This document shows, one piece after another, positions 1-8,402 of a DNA stretch of 12,977 nt (within the stretch, counting starts at the first letter, position 1; each line of letters starts with the position of its first letter). The stretch spans positions 1-12,977 of the forward strand of contig JAKALI010000051.1 in the NCBI GenBank assembly GCA_021813195.1, written 5' to 3'. Position numbers and translations under genes: made by a program. Source of the DNA: Pseudomonadota bacterium. Lineage in GTDB: Bacteria > Pseudomonadota > Alphaproteobacteria > Rhizobiales > Hyphomicrobiaceae. A model generated the notes under the pieces. The model worked only from the letters and a program-made list of their open reading frames with translations, was not told the origin of the DNA and ran no database searches.

Positions 1-114
1 CATCCTTTTTGTCTCGGCGTGCAGTGGCATCCCGAATGGCGGGTGACGGAAAATCCTGTTTCGATGACGCTGTTCCGAAAATTTGGCGCGGCCGCTGGAG
101 CCGACGTATCATGA
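1..114 (+). CDS. puuD: Gamma-glutamyl-gamma-aminobutyrate hydrolase, C-terminal end (partial)
   Basis: The first 37 codons of the window, reading in frame 1, form the tail of a class I glutamine amidotransferase-like hydrolase of the peptidase C26 type. The key stretch is GVQWHPEW at codons 6-13. In this family the His and Glu of HPE complete the Cys-His-Glu catalytic triad; the Cys lies upstream, outside the window. PuuD hydrolyses gamma-glutamyl-GABA to glutamate and GABA in the cytosol. The assignment to PuuD, rather than another C26 hydrolase, rests on the HPEW motif plus the puuA and puuC genes directly downstream. Its TGA stop (112-114) overlaps the ATG of puuA in an ATGA arrangement, implying translational coupling. 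The 5' end, its promoter and any regulator lie outside the window. Confidence 0.85.
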   Translation, partial: HPFCLGVQWHPEWRVTENPVSMTLFRKFGAAAGADVS

Positions 115-1463
115 GCGAAACATATCTCACGCCCGATGCCGCCAAGGACTTCCTCGCACGCCACGCGGGCGTCCAATGGATCGACGTCTTTATGTACGAT
201 CTGAACGGCATCGCGCGCGGCAAGCGCATCCGCGCCGCCGACCTCGCCGGGTTCGCGGCCAAAGGGTTCATGGTGCCCTCCACCTGCTACATCATGGATG
301 TGCGCGGCAGCTGCGTGGAGGAAACCGGACGGCTATGGGAAACGGGCGATCCCGACCTGCAATTCCGCATCCTTGCTGATACCCTGAACCCCATCAGTCT
401 CGCCGATACCACCCATGCACAGGCGGTCATGGTGCCCGTGGAAGACGATGGCGGACTGGATCCCCGCCGCATCCTCGAGCGCCAAGTGTCGGCCCTGACC
501 ACACAGGGCTATCGTCCCGTCACAGCGGTGGAACTGGAATTTTACGTCACAACAGCGAGCGCCAACGGCCGCTTTCAGTTGCGCACGCCGGAAGGACTGG
601 TTGCCGATCCCGACTGGCAGCAGCTCTATCAGTTTGAAGAATTAGATCACGTCGCACCCTTTATTGACGATATCTATCGCATCGCCGAGTCGCAGGGCCT
701 GCCTGTTGACGCGGTGCTGCAAGAAGCCGGTCCCGGCCAGTTCGAGATCAATTTGAAGCATCGGCCGGATCCGTGCGCTGCGGCACTCGATGGCCTCTTG
801 CTGAAACGCGCCGTCAAGGCTGCAGCGCGCGCCCACGGCATGGAAGCAACCTTCATGGCCAAGCCTCATCACGACTGGTCGGGCTCGGGCATGCACGTCC
901 ACGTCAGCCTCGTCGACGACAAGGGTCGCAACGTGTTTGCGGGCGAACCGATTTCCGATCTCTTTCGCCATGCGCTCGGCGGGCTGCGCGAGACCATGGC
1001 CGATTTCATGGCGGTGTGGTCCCAGTCGGCGAATGCGTACCGGCGCTATCAGCCCAAATCCTATGTGCCGATGGCCGCCCACTGGGCCTACAACAATCGC
1101 ACCGCTTCGCTGCGCGTGCTCAACGCGTCGCCGTCCGCCACGCGCGTGGAACATCGCATCGCAGGCGCGGACGCCAACCCCTATCTCGTGGTTGCCGGCA
1201 TTCTCGCTGGGATCCGCCACGGCCTAGCGCACAGATTAGACCCGGGTCACGCGGTGGAGGGCAACGCGGATCTCGCCGAATCTCTGCAAGTACCAACCGC
1301 CTGGGTGAATGCGATCGAACGTTTCCGGTCCTCCAAAGTCGTTGCCGAGAGCTTCGGTACCGCGTTTCAAAGCGTCTACGGAACCGTGAAGGAAGTCGAG
1401 CGACGTGACTTCGAACGCGTCGTGACGGAACTTGATTATCAATGGTACGCGCGCGTCGCATAA
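111..1463 (+). CDS. puuA: Gamma-glutamylpolyamine synthetase (glutamine synthetase family)
   Basis: This 450-residue protein belongs to the glutamine synthetase superfamily and probably ligates glutamate to a diamine such as putrescine at the cost of ATP. Visible active-site motifs are ELEF at 141-144 (metal/glutamate site), QEAGPGQFEI at 204-213, SGSGMHVHVS at 257-266 (His262 matches the glutamate-binding His of GlnA), NNRTASLRV at 328-336 (two substrate/ATP arginines) and EHR at 347-349. The FDGSS ammonia-site motif of true glutamine synthetases is absent; the region reads IMDVRGSCVEETG (61-73), as expected for an amine ligase. No GlnA adenylylation tyrosine motif was recognised. The ATG at 111 is preferred over the in-frame TTG at 9, because it has a GGAG 10 bases upstream, gives the normal family length and overlaps the puuD stop. 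The amine substrate is inferred from context. Confidence 0.88.
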   Translation: MSETYLTPDAAKDFLARHAGVQWIDVFMYDLNGIARGKRIRAADLAGFAAKGFMVPSTCYIMDVRGSCVEETGRLWETGDPDLQFRILADTLNPISLADTTHAQAVMVPVEDDGGLDPRRILERQVSALTTQGYRPVTAVELEFYVTTASANGRFQLRTPEGLVADPDWQQLYQFEELDHVAPFIDDIYRIAESQGLPVDAVLQEAGPGQFEINLKHRPDPCAAALDGLLLKRAVKAAARAHGMEATFMAKPHHDWSGSGMHVHVSLVDDKGRNVFAGEPISDLFRHALGGLRETMADFMAVWSQSANAYRRYQPKSYVPMAAHWAYNNRTASLRVLNASPSATRVEHRIAGADANPYLVVAGILAGIRHGLAHRLDPGHAVEGNADLAESLQVPTAWVNAIERFRSSKVVAESFGTAFQSVYGTVKEVERRDFERVVTELDYQWYARVA

Positions 1464-1474
1464 AGGAGGGCGGA

Positions 1475-2965
1475 ATGACATCGCTTGCCCATTTCGAAAA
1501 ACTCGCCGGCACGATCGCGCTTCCCCATCTGGCCGTGATCGACGGTCATCTTGTGACAAGCCAATCCGGCGCAACGTTCGACAACATTTCCCCTCGCGAC
1601 GGACGCCTCATCAACCGCATTGCTCTGTGCGGGGAAGAGGACGTCAATGCTGCCGTCGCAGCCGCGCGGCGCGCATTCGAGGATCAGCGCTGGCGCAGGC
1701 TGCACTATCGCGACAAGAAGCGCATCCTGTTCCGTCTTGCCGATCTGATGGAGCGTGATCTCGAAGCGCTCGCTCTGCTCGAAACGCTCGATTCCGGAAA
1801 GCCGATCCGCGATACGACCTCTTTCGACGTGCCCTCCTCCATCCGCACGCTACGCTACTATGCAGAAGCGCTCGACAAGGTGCATGGTGAAGTGGGCCCG
1901 GAGACCGCCGACCGCTTCTCGTATGCCGTCCATGAACCATTGGGTGTCATTGGCGCGATCATGCCCTGGAATTTCCCCATCCATCTGACGATGTGGAAGG
2001 TCGCCCCAGCGCTGGCCATGGGGAATTCCGTGGTCTTAAAACCCGCCGAACTCACCAGCATGACCGCACTGAAGCTCGGCGAACTGGCGCTCGAAGCGGG
2101 CGTTCCCGCAGGCGTTTTGAATGTCGTCACCGGCAAGGGTTCCGTTGCCGGCAAGGCCATCGCCTTGCACATGGACGTCGATATGCTCACGTTCACGGGT
2201 TCCGGCCCGGTTGGGCGCATGCTTATGAAGTATGCCGCCGACAGCAATTTGAAGCGCGTCAGTCTCGAACTCGGCGGCAAATCCCCGCACATCGTCTTCG
2301 CCGACTGCCCCGATCTCGATGCTGCCGCTCAACATGCGGCGTTCGGTATCTTCTACAATCAGGGCGAAGTCTGCACCGCAGGTTCCCGCCTGCTCGTTCA
2401 CGAGGAGGTGCGCGAGGCTTTCCTCGCCAAGCTCATCGCTGCGGCGAAGACCTTCGTTCCGGGAGACCCGCTCTCCCCTGACACCAATTTCGGTGCGATG
2501 GTATCGGAAGCGCAAATGAACACGGTGCTCGGTTACATCGAGACCGCACGCCAGGAGGGCGCCGCCCTGAGCTTCGGCGGCCGGCGCGTGCGCGAAGATT
2601 GCGGTGGCTTCTTCGTTGAGCCGACGATCTTCGATCGCGTGGACCCGCGCTCGACGCTCGCTCAGGAAGAGGTCTTCGGGCCTGTTCTCGCGGTGACATC
2701 GTTCCGTGACCCCGATACGGCGTTTCGCATCGCCAACGACACCATTTTCGGCTTGGCCTCAGGGGTCTGGACGCGCGACATCTCATTGGCTCACCGCGCT
2801 GCGCGCGAACTCAAAGCCGGCCTGGTTTGGATCAACGGCTGGGATTCCTGCGACATCACCATGCCCTTCGGCGGCTTCAAACAATCCGGCTTCGGGCGCG
2901 ACCGCTCGATGCATGCCCTCTACAAATATGCCGATTTGAAATCGGTCTCGATCACCCTGCGCTGA
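1475..2965 (+). CDS. puuC: Aldehyde dehydrogenase, probable gamma-glutamyl-gamma-aminobutyraldehyde dehydrogenase
   Basis: This 496-residue NAD(P)-dependent aldehyde dehydrogenase is the same size as E. coli PuuC (495). The catalytic set is complete: Asn166 in PWNFP, Lys189 in VLKP, the FTGSGPVGR cofactor loop (240-248), general base Glu265 in LELGGKSP, nucleophile Cys300 in NQGEVC, and Glu399 in EEVFGP. It likely oxidises gamma-glutamyl-gamma-aminobutyraldehyde to gamma-glutamyl-GABA, feeding PuuD. The ATG at 1475 was chosen over an in-frame start at 1442, since it follows an excellent AAAGGAGG (1463-1470) and lies 11 bases after the puuA stop, whereas 1442 would start inside puuA. ALDH substrate cannot be read from motifs. 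The puuD-puuA context makes PuuC most likely; a broad omega-aminoaldehyde dehydrogenase is the alternative. Confidence 0.82.
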   Translation: MTSLAHFEKLAGTIALPHLAVIDGHLVTSQSGATFDNISPRDGRLINRIALCGEEDVNAAVAAARRAFEDQRWRRLHYRDKKRILFRLADLMERDLEALALLETLDSGKPIRDTTSFDVPSSIRTLRYYAEALDKVHGEVGPETADRFSYAVHEPLGVIGAIMPWNFPIHLTMWKVAPALAMGNSVVLKPAELTSMTALKLGELALEAGVPAGVLNVVTGKGSVAGKAIALHMDVDMLTFTGSGPVGRMLMKYAADSNLKRVSLELGGKSPHIVFADCPDLDAAAQHAAFGIFYNQGEVCTAGSRLLVHEEVREAFLAKLIAAAKTFVPGDPLSPDTNFGAMVSEAQMNTVLGYIETARQEGAALSFGGRRVREDCGGFFVEPTIFDRVDPRSTLAQEEVFGPVLAVTSFRDPDTAFRIANDTIFGLASGVWTRDISLAHRAARELKAGLVWINGWDSCDITMPFGGFKQSGFGRDRSMHALYKYADLKSVSITLR

Positions 2966-2978
2966 CGGAGGCGCATCC

Positions 2979-4424
2979 ATGGACATTGAACTCGACGAGT
3001 ATCCCACATCGGCGTTTATCGGCGGCCAGTGGGTCACATCACAGGATCAATTCGCCGTCGTTGATCCAGCGACCGGCCACGAGATCGCGACCGTGCCGGA
3101 CCTGACGCCGGAGCACGCCCGGCGCGCGATCGATGCGGCCGAAGCCGCCTTCCCAGCCTGGGCCGCGCGGACCGCGAAGGAGCGCGCCGCTCTTTTGAGA
3201 CGCTGGTATGACCTCATCACCGCGGAGACAGAGACGCTTGCCCAACTGATGACCTCTGAACAGGGCAAGCCGCTGACGGAATCCCGCGGCGAGGTCACAT
3301 ATGGCGCGTCGTTCGTGGAATGGTTCGCCGAGGAAGGCAAACGCGCATACGGCCGCACGATCCCCACCACCGCTCCCACGAAACGTTACGTCACCATCAA
3401 GCAGCCGATCGGTGTCGTGGCAGCCATCACGCCGTGGAATTTTCCGATCGCGATGATCACCCGCAAGGTGGCGCCGGCACTGGCCGCGGGCTGCACGATT
3501 ATCGTCAAACCAGCCGCGGAGACGCCCCTGTGCGCGCTGGCCCTCGCCAAGCTCGCCCAACTCGCGGGCATTCCGGACGGGGTCTTCAACGTCGTAACGA
3601 CCATGGATGCACGGGGCGTCGGACAGGTTCTGTGCGCCGATCCGCGCGTCCGCAAGCTCACCTTCACGGGTTCGACGGAAGTTGGCAAGATTCTCTACCG
3701 CCAGTGTGCGGACACAGTGAAAAAGCTCACGCTCGAACTCGGCGGCAACGCCCCGCTCATCGTGTTCGACGACGCCGACATCGATCAGGCCGTTGCTGGC
3801 GCCATGGCGTCCAAGTACCGCAACGCGGGTCAGACCTGCGTGTGCGCCAACCGCATCCTCGTTCAGGCGGGAATCTACAGCCGCTTCGCCGATGCGCTCG
3901 CCAAAGCGGCCGAAAAGCTCGTCGTCGGTGCGGGCTCGACACCTGGCGTCAATTTGGGGCCACTCATCAATGAAGAGGCCATCACCAAGGTCGAGAGCTT
4001 GCTCGCCGATGCGTTGGCCAAGGGCGGCCAAGTGCGAACCGGCGGAGCCAAGGACGCCGCGGGCAACCTGTTTTTCCGCCCGACCGTCCTGACCGGCGTC
4101 ACGCCGGACATGGACATCGCCAATCAGGAAATTTTTGGCCCCGTGGCCTCCCTCATCCGCTTCGAGACCGATGAGGAGGCAATTCGCATCGCCAACGATA
4201 CGCCTTTCGGCCTCGCGGCCTACCTCTTCAGCCAGAACTTGGCACGCGCGTGGAAGGCGGCCGAGAAACTGGAGGCCGGCATGGTGGGCGTCAACGAGGG
4301 CATTTTTTCCAACGAAGTGGTTCCATTTGGCGGCGTCAAGGAGTCGGGTCTTGGCCGCGAGGGCGCAGCAGAAGGCCTGGAAGAGTATCTGGAGACCAAA
4401 TTCATCTGCTTGGGCGGTATGTAA
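2979..4424 (+). CDS. gabD: Succinate-semialdehyde dehydrogenase (possibly also glutarate-semialdehyde)
   Basis: This 481-residue protein matches the GabD subfamily of aldehyde dehydrogenases in length and motifs. It has Asn154 in TPWNFP, Lys177 in [13 protein letters not shown] (229-237), general base Glu253 in LELGGNAP, and [10 protein letters not shown] (283-292) with nucleophile Cys287. The second cysteine, Cys289, two residues on is typical of the family; in human SSADH the equivalent pair forms a redox-sensitive disulfide. It oxidises succinate semialdehyde from GabT to succinate for the TCA cycle. The Pseudomonas homologue DavD does the same for glutarate semialdehyde, which matters given the neighbouring gcdH. 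ACGGAGG is 7-8 bases before the ATG, and the gap from puuC is 13 bases. NAD versus NADP preference is not settled from sequence. Confidence 0.88.
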   Translation: MDIELDEYPTSAFIGGQWVTSQDQFAVVDPATGHEIATVPDLTPEHARRAIDAAEAAFPAWAARTAKERAALLRRWYDLITAETETLAQLMTSEQGKPLTESRGEVTYGASFVEWFAEEGKRAYGRTIPTTAPTKRYVTIKQPIGVVAAITPWNFPIAMITRKVAPALAAGCTIIVKPAAETPLCALALAKLAQLAGIPDGVFNVVTTMDARGVGQVLCADPRVRKLTFTGSTEVGKILYRQCADTVKKLTLELGGNAPLIVFDDADIDQAVAGAMASKYRNAGQTCVCANRILVQAGIYSRFADALAKAAEKLVVGAGSTPGVNLGPLINEEAITKVESLLADALAKGGQVRTGGAKDAAGNLFFRPTVLTGVTPDMDIANQEIFGPVASLIRFETDEEAIRIANDTPFGLAAYLFSQNLARAWKAAEKLEAGMVGVNEGIFSNEVVPFGGVKESGLGREGAAEGLEEYLETKFICLGGM

Positions 4425-4455
4425 TCCGCAACGGCCACAACTGAGGATATTTGCC

Positions 4456-5700
4456 ATGACCGCGCTAGCGCGCGATGCCACAGAGCTGGATCAGGTCTCA
4501 GCCGAGCTGTCGATGGAACGGGCCACGTTCGATTGGGCCGATCCGCTAAACTTTGCAAGCGCGCTCACCGATGAGGAGCGCATGCTCGCGCAAGCGGCGC
4601 AGAAATTCGCCGCCGACAAGCTCGCTCCCCGCGTGGTTGCAGACTTCCGCAATGAGAGCTTCGACCGTCAGATTCTGCGCGACATGGGCACCATGGGATT
4701 CCTCGGCCCGATGATCCCTGAGGCCTACGGCGGGGCCGGCGTGACCGCGGTCTCCTACGGCCTCATTGCGCGCGCGATTGAAGCCGTCGACTCCGGTTAC
4801 CGCTCGGCGATGAGCGTCCAATCAAGCCTCGTCATGTATCCGATCTACGCTTACGGCACCGAGGCGCAGCGCCGCAAATACTTGCCGGGCCTTGCCAGCG
4901 GCGAACTCGTCGGCTGCTTTGGCCTGACCGAGCCTGACCGCGGCTCCGACCCCGCATCCATGACGACACGTGCTGTGCGCGAGGGCTCAGGCTGGCGCCT
5001 CAGCGGCACCAAGACGTGGATCACGAATTCGCCCATCGCCGACATCGCGATCGTGTGGGCGAAGACGCAGGATGGCCCCATCCGGGGCTTCATTCTGGAA
5101 CGCGGCATGGCTGGGCTCTCCTTGCCGAAGATCGAGGGCAAGCTCGCGTTGCGCGCCTCCATCACCGGCGAGATTGTGATGGACGGGGTGGCCGTACCAG
5201 ATGCGAACCTTCTGCCGGGCGCTAGCGGTCTAAAGGGTCCATTCGGGTGTCTCAACAGTGCGCGCTTCGGCATCGCTTGGGGCGCTGTCGGCGCGGCAGA
5301 GGCCTGCTGGAAGGCTGCGCGCAAGTACGTCCTCGAACGTACGCAATTCGGCCGCCCGCTTGCCGCCAATCAGCTTATTCAAGTCAAACTCGCCGATATG
5401 CAGACCGAAATCTCCCTCGCGCTGCACGCTTGCCTGCAAGCCGGCCGATTGAAAGACCAGGGTCAGCTTGCGCCGGAGCTCGTCTCGCTCATCAAACGGA
5501 ACAGTTGCATGAAAGCGCTTCAGATTGCCCGCACCGCGCGCGACATGTTGGGCGCCAATGGTGTCTCCGATGCCTATCCCGTCATGCGCCATATGATGAA
5601 CCTCGAGGCCGTGAATACCTACGAGGGAACGCAGGACATTCACGCTCTGATACTGGGTCGCGCCCAGACGGGCATTCAAGCTTTCACGCAAGGAGCATGA
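4456..5700 (+). CDS. gcdH: Glutaryl-CoA dehydrogenase
   Basis: This 414-residue acyl-CoA dehydrogenase converts glutaryl-CoA to crotonyl-CoA and CO2 using FAD and an electron-transfer flavoprotein. The sequence is strongly GCDH-like. [12 protein letters not shown] (113-124) carries Arg116 and Ser120, matching human Arg94 and Ser98, which bind the glutaryl carboxylate. [12 protein letters not shown] (155-166) and [10 protein letters not shown] (184-193) are the flavin/substrate regions, and [17 protein letters not shown] (387-403) holds catalytic base Glu390. The start at 4456 has AGGA about 8 bases upstream and gives normal length; the frame is open further back, but only within gabD. It lies 31 bases after gabD and 4 before gabT. 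GCDH is not needed for putrescine catabolism, so its position points to C5 substrates. No glutarate CoA-transferase is present here. Confidence 0.95.
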   Translation: MTALARDATELDQVSAELSMERATFDWADPLNFASALTDEERMLAQAAQKFAADKLAPRVVADFRNESFDRQILRDMGTMGFLGPMIPEAYGGAGVTAVSYGLIARAIEAVDSGYRSAMSVQSSLVMYPIYAYGTEAQRRKYLPGLASGELVGCFGLTEPDRGSDPASMTTRAVREGSGWRLSGTKTWITNSPIADIAIVWAKTQDGPIRGFILERGMAGLSLPKIEGKLALRASITGEIVMDGVAVPDANLLPGASGLKGPFGCLNSARFGIAWGAVGAAEACWKAARKYVLERTQFGRPLAANQLIQVKLADMQTEISLALHACLQAGRLKDQGQLAPELVSLIKRNSCMKALQIARTARDMLGANGVSDAYPVMRHMMNLEAVNTYEGTQDIHALILGRAQTGIQAFTQGA

Positions 5701-5704
5701 CGCC

Positions 5705-7000
5705 ATGGCCACGTCCGCCGAACTTCACGACAGGCGCAACAAAGCCGTGGCTCGGGGCATCGGTCACGCCACGCAGATCTATGCTGCGCGTGCCAAGAAC
5801 GCCGAGATCTGGAGCGAGGACGGCAAGCGTTACATCGACTTCGCGGCCGGAATCGCCGTCACCAATACCGGCCACCAGCATCCGCGCATTGTGAAAGCCA
5901 TCGAGGAACAGATGAAGGCGTTCAGCCACGTCTGCTTCCAGGTCACGCCCTATGAATCCTACGTGCGCCTTGCTGAGCGGTTGAACGCGGTCGCGCCCGT
6001 CGAAGGTCCGGCAAAAACGATGCTCATCTCGACCGGCGCCGAAGCGGTCGAGAACGCCGTCAAAGTGGCGCGCATTCATACTGGGCGTCCCGGGCTCGTC
6101 TCTTTTACCGCAGGGTTCCATGGCCGCACCCTCATGGGCATGGCGCTGACGGGCAAAGTCGTACCCTACAAGAAGGGCTTCGGTCCCTTCCCTGCCGACG
6201 TCTATCAGGTCGAATTCCCAAACGCCTATCATGGCGTCTCAGTCGAACAGTCACTGGCGAGCCTAAAAAGCCTGTTCAAGCACACAGCCGACCCCTCCAG
6301 CATCGCGGGTATCATCATCGAGCCGGTGCAAGGCGAGGGCGGATTCAATATCGCGCCAGCCGAATTCCTGCGCGCGCTGCGTGCGATTTGTGATGAACAC
6401 GGCATCGTCTTCATCGCCGACGAAATTCAAACAGGTTTTGCGCGGACTGGCAAAATGTTCGCCCTTGAGCATGCGGGCGTCAAAGCCGACGTCGTGACGA
6501 TGGCGAAGGGATTAGCCGGCGGGCTCCCACTGGCTGCCATCACGGGCCGAGCCGAAATCATGGATGCGTCGGGCCCTGGCGGTCTTGGCGGTACCTACGC
6601 TGGCAATCCAGTTGCGTGCGCGGCCGCACATGCCGTGCTCGACATCATCGCAGATGAAAACCTGTGTGAGCGCGCAAATGCCATTGGTCGCATCATTCTT
6701 GAGCGCTGCGCAGCACTCAAATCTCGTTCCAACCTCAATTGTGTCGGTGACGTGCGCGGCTTGGGTGCGATGTGCGCGATCGAACTCGTCAAGGACGAGC
6801 AGAGCCATGAACCGGCCCCCCAACTGACGCAAGCGCTGCTCAAAGCGGCCAACGCCCGCGGTCTCATCCTGTTGTCGTGCGGCACCTACGGCAACGTGAT
6901 CCGCTTCCTGTCGCCGTTGACTGCAAGCGACGAGATTGTGCGCGAGGGCATGGATATTTTCGAAGCTGCCTTAACCGAGGCCGTCGCGCAGGCATCTTAA
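5705..7000 (+). CDS. gabT: 4-aminobutyrate aminotransferase (GABA/5-aminovalerate)
   Basis: This 431-residue class III PLP-dependent aminotransferase resembles E. coli GabT (426) over its whole length. It moves the amino group of GABA to 2-oxoglutarate, giving succinate semialdehyde and glutamate. Visible features are STGAEAVENAVK (109-120, PLP phosphate site), EPVQGEGGF (206-214, containing the Glu211 that marks GABA-type enzymes), IADEIQTGFARTG (237-249, Asp239 against the PLP ring nitrogen), MAKGLAGGLP with Schiff-base Lys268, and GGTYAGNP (295-302). AAGGAG lies 9 bases before the ATG, and the gap from gcdH is 4 bases. GabT enzymes generally accept 5-aminovalerate (the DavT role), consistent with gcdH alongside. 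The cytosolic GABA assignment is secure; 5-aminovalerate use is inferred. Confidence 0.93.
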   Translation: MATSAELHDRRNKAVARGIGHATQIYAARAKNAEIWSEDGKRYIDFAAGIAVTNTGHQHPRIVKAIEEQMKAFSHVCFQVTPYESYVRLAERLNAVAPVEGPAKTMLISTGAEAVENAVKVARIHTGRPGLVSFTAGFHGRTLMGMALTGKVVPYKKGFGPFPADVYQVEFPNAYHGVSVEQSLASLKSLFKHTADPSSIAGIIIEPVQGEGGFNIAPAEFLRALRAICDEHGIVFIADEIQTGFARTGKMFALEHAGVKADVVTMAKGLAGGLPLAAITGRAEIMDASGPGGLGGTYAGNPVACAAAHAVLDIIADENLCERANAIGRIILERCAALKSRSNLNCVGDVRGLGAMCAIELVKDEQSHEPAPQLTQALLKAANARGLILLSCGTYGNVIRFLSPLTASDEIVREGMDIFEAALTEAVAQAS

Positions 7001-7042
7001 AGGCACACCCACAGCGGGAGCGTGGCTCCCAAGGCCGATATC

Positions 7043-8362
7043 ATGAACCTTCAACTCAGACCTAACGACCTCGAAGCCTATTGGATGCCGTTCACGGCGA
7101 ATCGGCAGTTCAAGAAGAACCCGCGCCTGTTTGCGCGCGCAGACGGGGTCAACTTTTTTACGCCCGAGGGTCGTCGCGTCATCGACGGCACATCGGGGTT
7201 GTGGTGCGTCAATGCTGGTCACTGCCGACCAAAGATTGTGACTGCCATTCAAGAGCAGGCTGCCACGCTCGACTTTGCGGGCTCGTTCCAGATGGGGCAC
7301 GTCAAGGCTTTCGAAGCCGCCTCGCGACTCGTGAACGTAGCACCCAAGGGTTTCAATCACGTCTTCTTCACCAACTCTGGATCGGAGTCGGTCGAGACAG
7401 CACTCAAAATGGCGCTCGCCTATCACCGCGCGAAAGGCCAGGCCACCAAAGTTCGCCTGATCGGACGCGAGCGCGGTTATCACGGTGTCAACTTCGGCGG
7501 GACATCTGTCGGCGGCATGGTCAACAACCGGAAATGGTATGGCGCCCTGCTCGCGGGCGTCGATCATCTGCGCCATACACACGATCTGGCGCGCAATGCT
7601 TTCACGCGCGGAGAACCCGAGCACGGAGCCGAACTCGCCGACGATCTGGAACGTCTCGTTGCGCTTCACGACGCCTCCACGATCGCGGCGGTCATCGTGG
7701 AGCCGGTCGCCTGCTCCACCGGCGTGTTGATCCCGCCCAAGGGCTATCTCAAACGCCTCGAAGCCATATGCCGCAAGCATGACATCCTGCTCATCGCCGA
7801 TGAAGTCATCACCGCATTCGGCCGCCTTGGCACGCCGTTCGGATCGGACTACTTCGGCATTACGCCCGACATCATCACAACGGCCAAAGGCGTCACGAAC
7901 GGAACCATTCCGATGGGAGCGGTGTTCGTGCAGGATCATGTATTCGAGGCCTTCAATCAGGGGCCGGAATGGATGATCGATTTCTTCCATGGCTATACCT
8001 ACTCGGGCCACCCCATTGCATGCGCAGCAGCAATTGCGACCCTCGACACCTATGCCGAAGAAGGTTTGCTTACGCGCGCAGCCGAACTGGCTTCGTACTG
8101 GGAGGAGCGCCTCCATGCCTTGAAGGGGCTGCCCTACATCATCGACATTCGCAATATCGGTCTCATCGGCGCCATCGAACTGGAACCCGATCCCGCGCAA
8201 CCGACGAAACGCGCTTATGAGCGCTTCGTTGCCGCCTTCGAGAAAGGGCTGCTGATCCGCACGACCGGCGACATCATCGCGCTGTCGCCACCCTTGATCA
8301 TCACAAAGTCGGAAATCGACGAGCTCTTTGACATCCTGACCGGCGTGCTCAGTTCGCCCTGA
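7043..8362 (+). CDS. bauA: Beta-alanine (omega-amino acid):pyruvate aminotransferase
   Basis: This 439-residue class III aminotransferase is distinct from the preceding Gab[12 protein letters not shown] (14-24) and [11 protein letters not shown] (76-86) are typical of the omega-amino acid:pyruvate transaminases of Pseudomonas (449 residues), which convert beta-alanine and pyruvate to malonate semialdehyde and alanine. [13 protein letters not shown] (110-122) is the PLP phosphate site, [11 protein letters not shown] (251-261) carries Asp253, and TTAKG holds Schiff-base Lys282. The ATG at 7043 has AAGG 8 bases upstream and begins just before the conserved N-terminus. A GTG at 7022 is in frame, but its GGGAG is only 1 base away, too close to serve it. 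MmsA downstream consumes the product. Related enzymes also transaminate putrescine with pyruvate, so a second role is possible. Confidence 0.9.
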   Translation: MNLQLRPNDLEAYWMPFTANRQFKKNPRLFARADGVNFFTPEGRRVIDGTSGLWCVNAGHCRPKIVTAIQEQAATLDFAGSFQMGHVKAFEAASRLVNVAPKGFNHVFFTNSGSESVETALKMALAYHRAKGQATKVRLIGRERGYHGVNFGGTSVGGMVNNRKWYGALLAGVDHLRHTHDLARNAFTRGEPEHGAELADDLERLVALHDASTIAAVIVEPVACSTGVLIPPKGYLKRLEAICRKHDILLIADEVITAFGRLGTPFGSDYFGITPDIITTAKGVTNGTIPMGAVFVQDHVFEAFNQGPEWMIDFFHGYTYSGHPIACAAAIATLDTYAEEGLLTRAAELASYWEERLHALKGLPYIIDIRNIGLIGAIELEPDPAQPTKRAYERFVAAFEKGLLIRTTGDIIALSPPLIITKSEIDELFDILTGVLSSP

Positions 8363-8402
8363 AACCCGCTCATTAATCTCCCAGCCGACCGCGAGGCGCA
8401 TC

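Noticed and set aside
9..110. Possible N-terminal extension of puuA from a TTG at 9
   Set aside because: These bases encode the end of puuD in another frame. The ATG at 111 has a ribosome site and gives the usual family length.
2369..2374. PuuC has GEVC where many ALDHs have GQxC
   Set aside because: Glu at this position occurs in other ALDHs, such as E. coli AldB, and the catalytic Cys and Glu are intact.
3039..4481. Long open frame antisense to gabD (480 codons, minus strand)
   Set aside because: It mirrors a well-supported ALDH gene, has no recognisable domain and is the usual by-product of high GC at third codon positions.
7022..7042. GTG start for the beta-alanine aminotransferase
   Set aside because: The GGGAG is only 1 base from the GTG, while the ATG at 7043 has AAGG at proper spacing.
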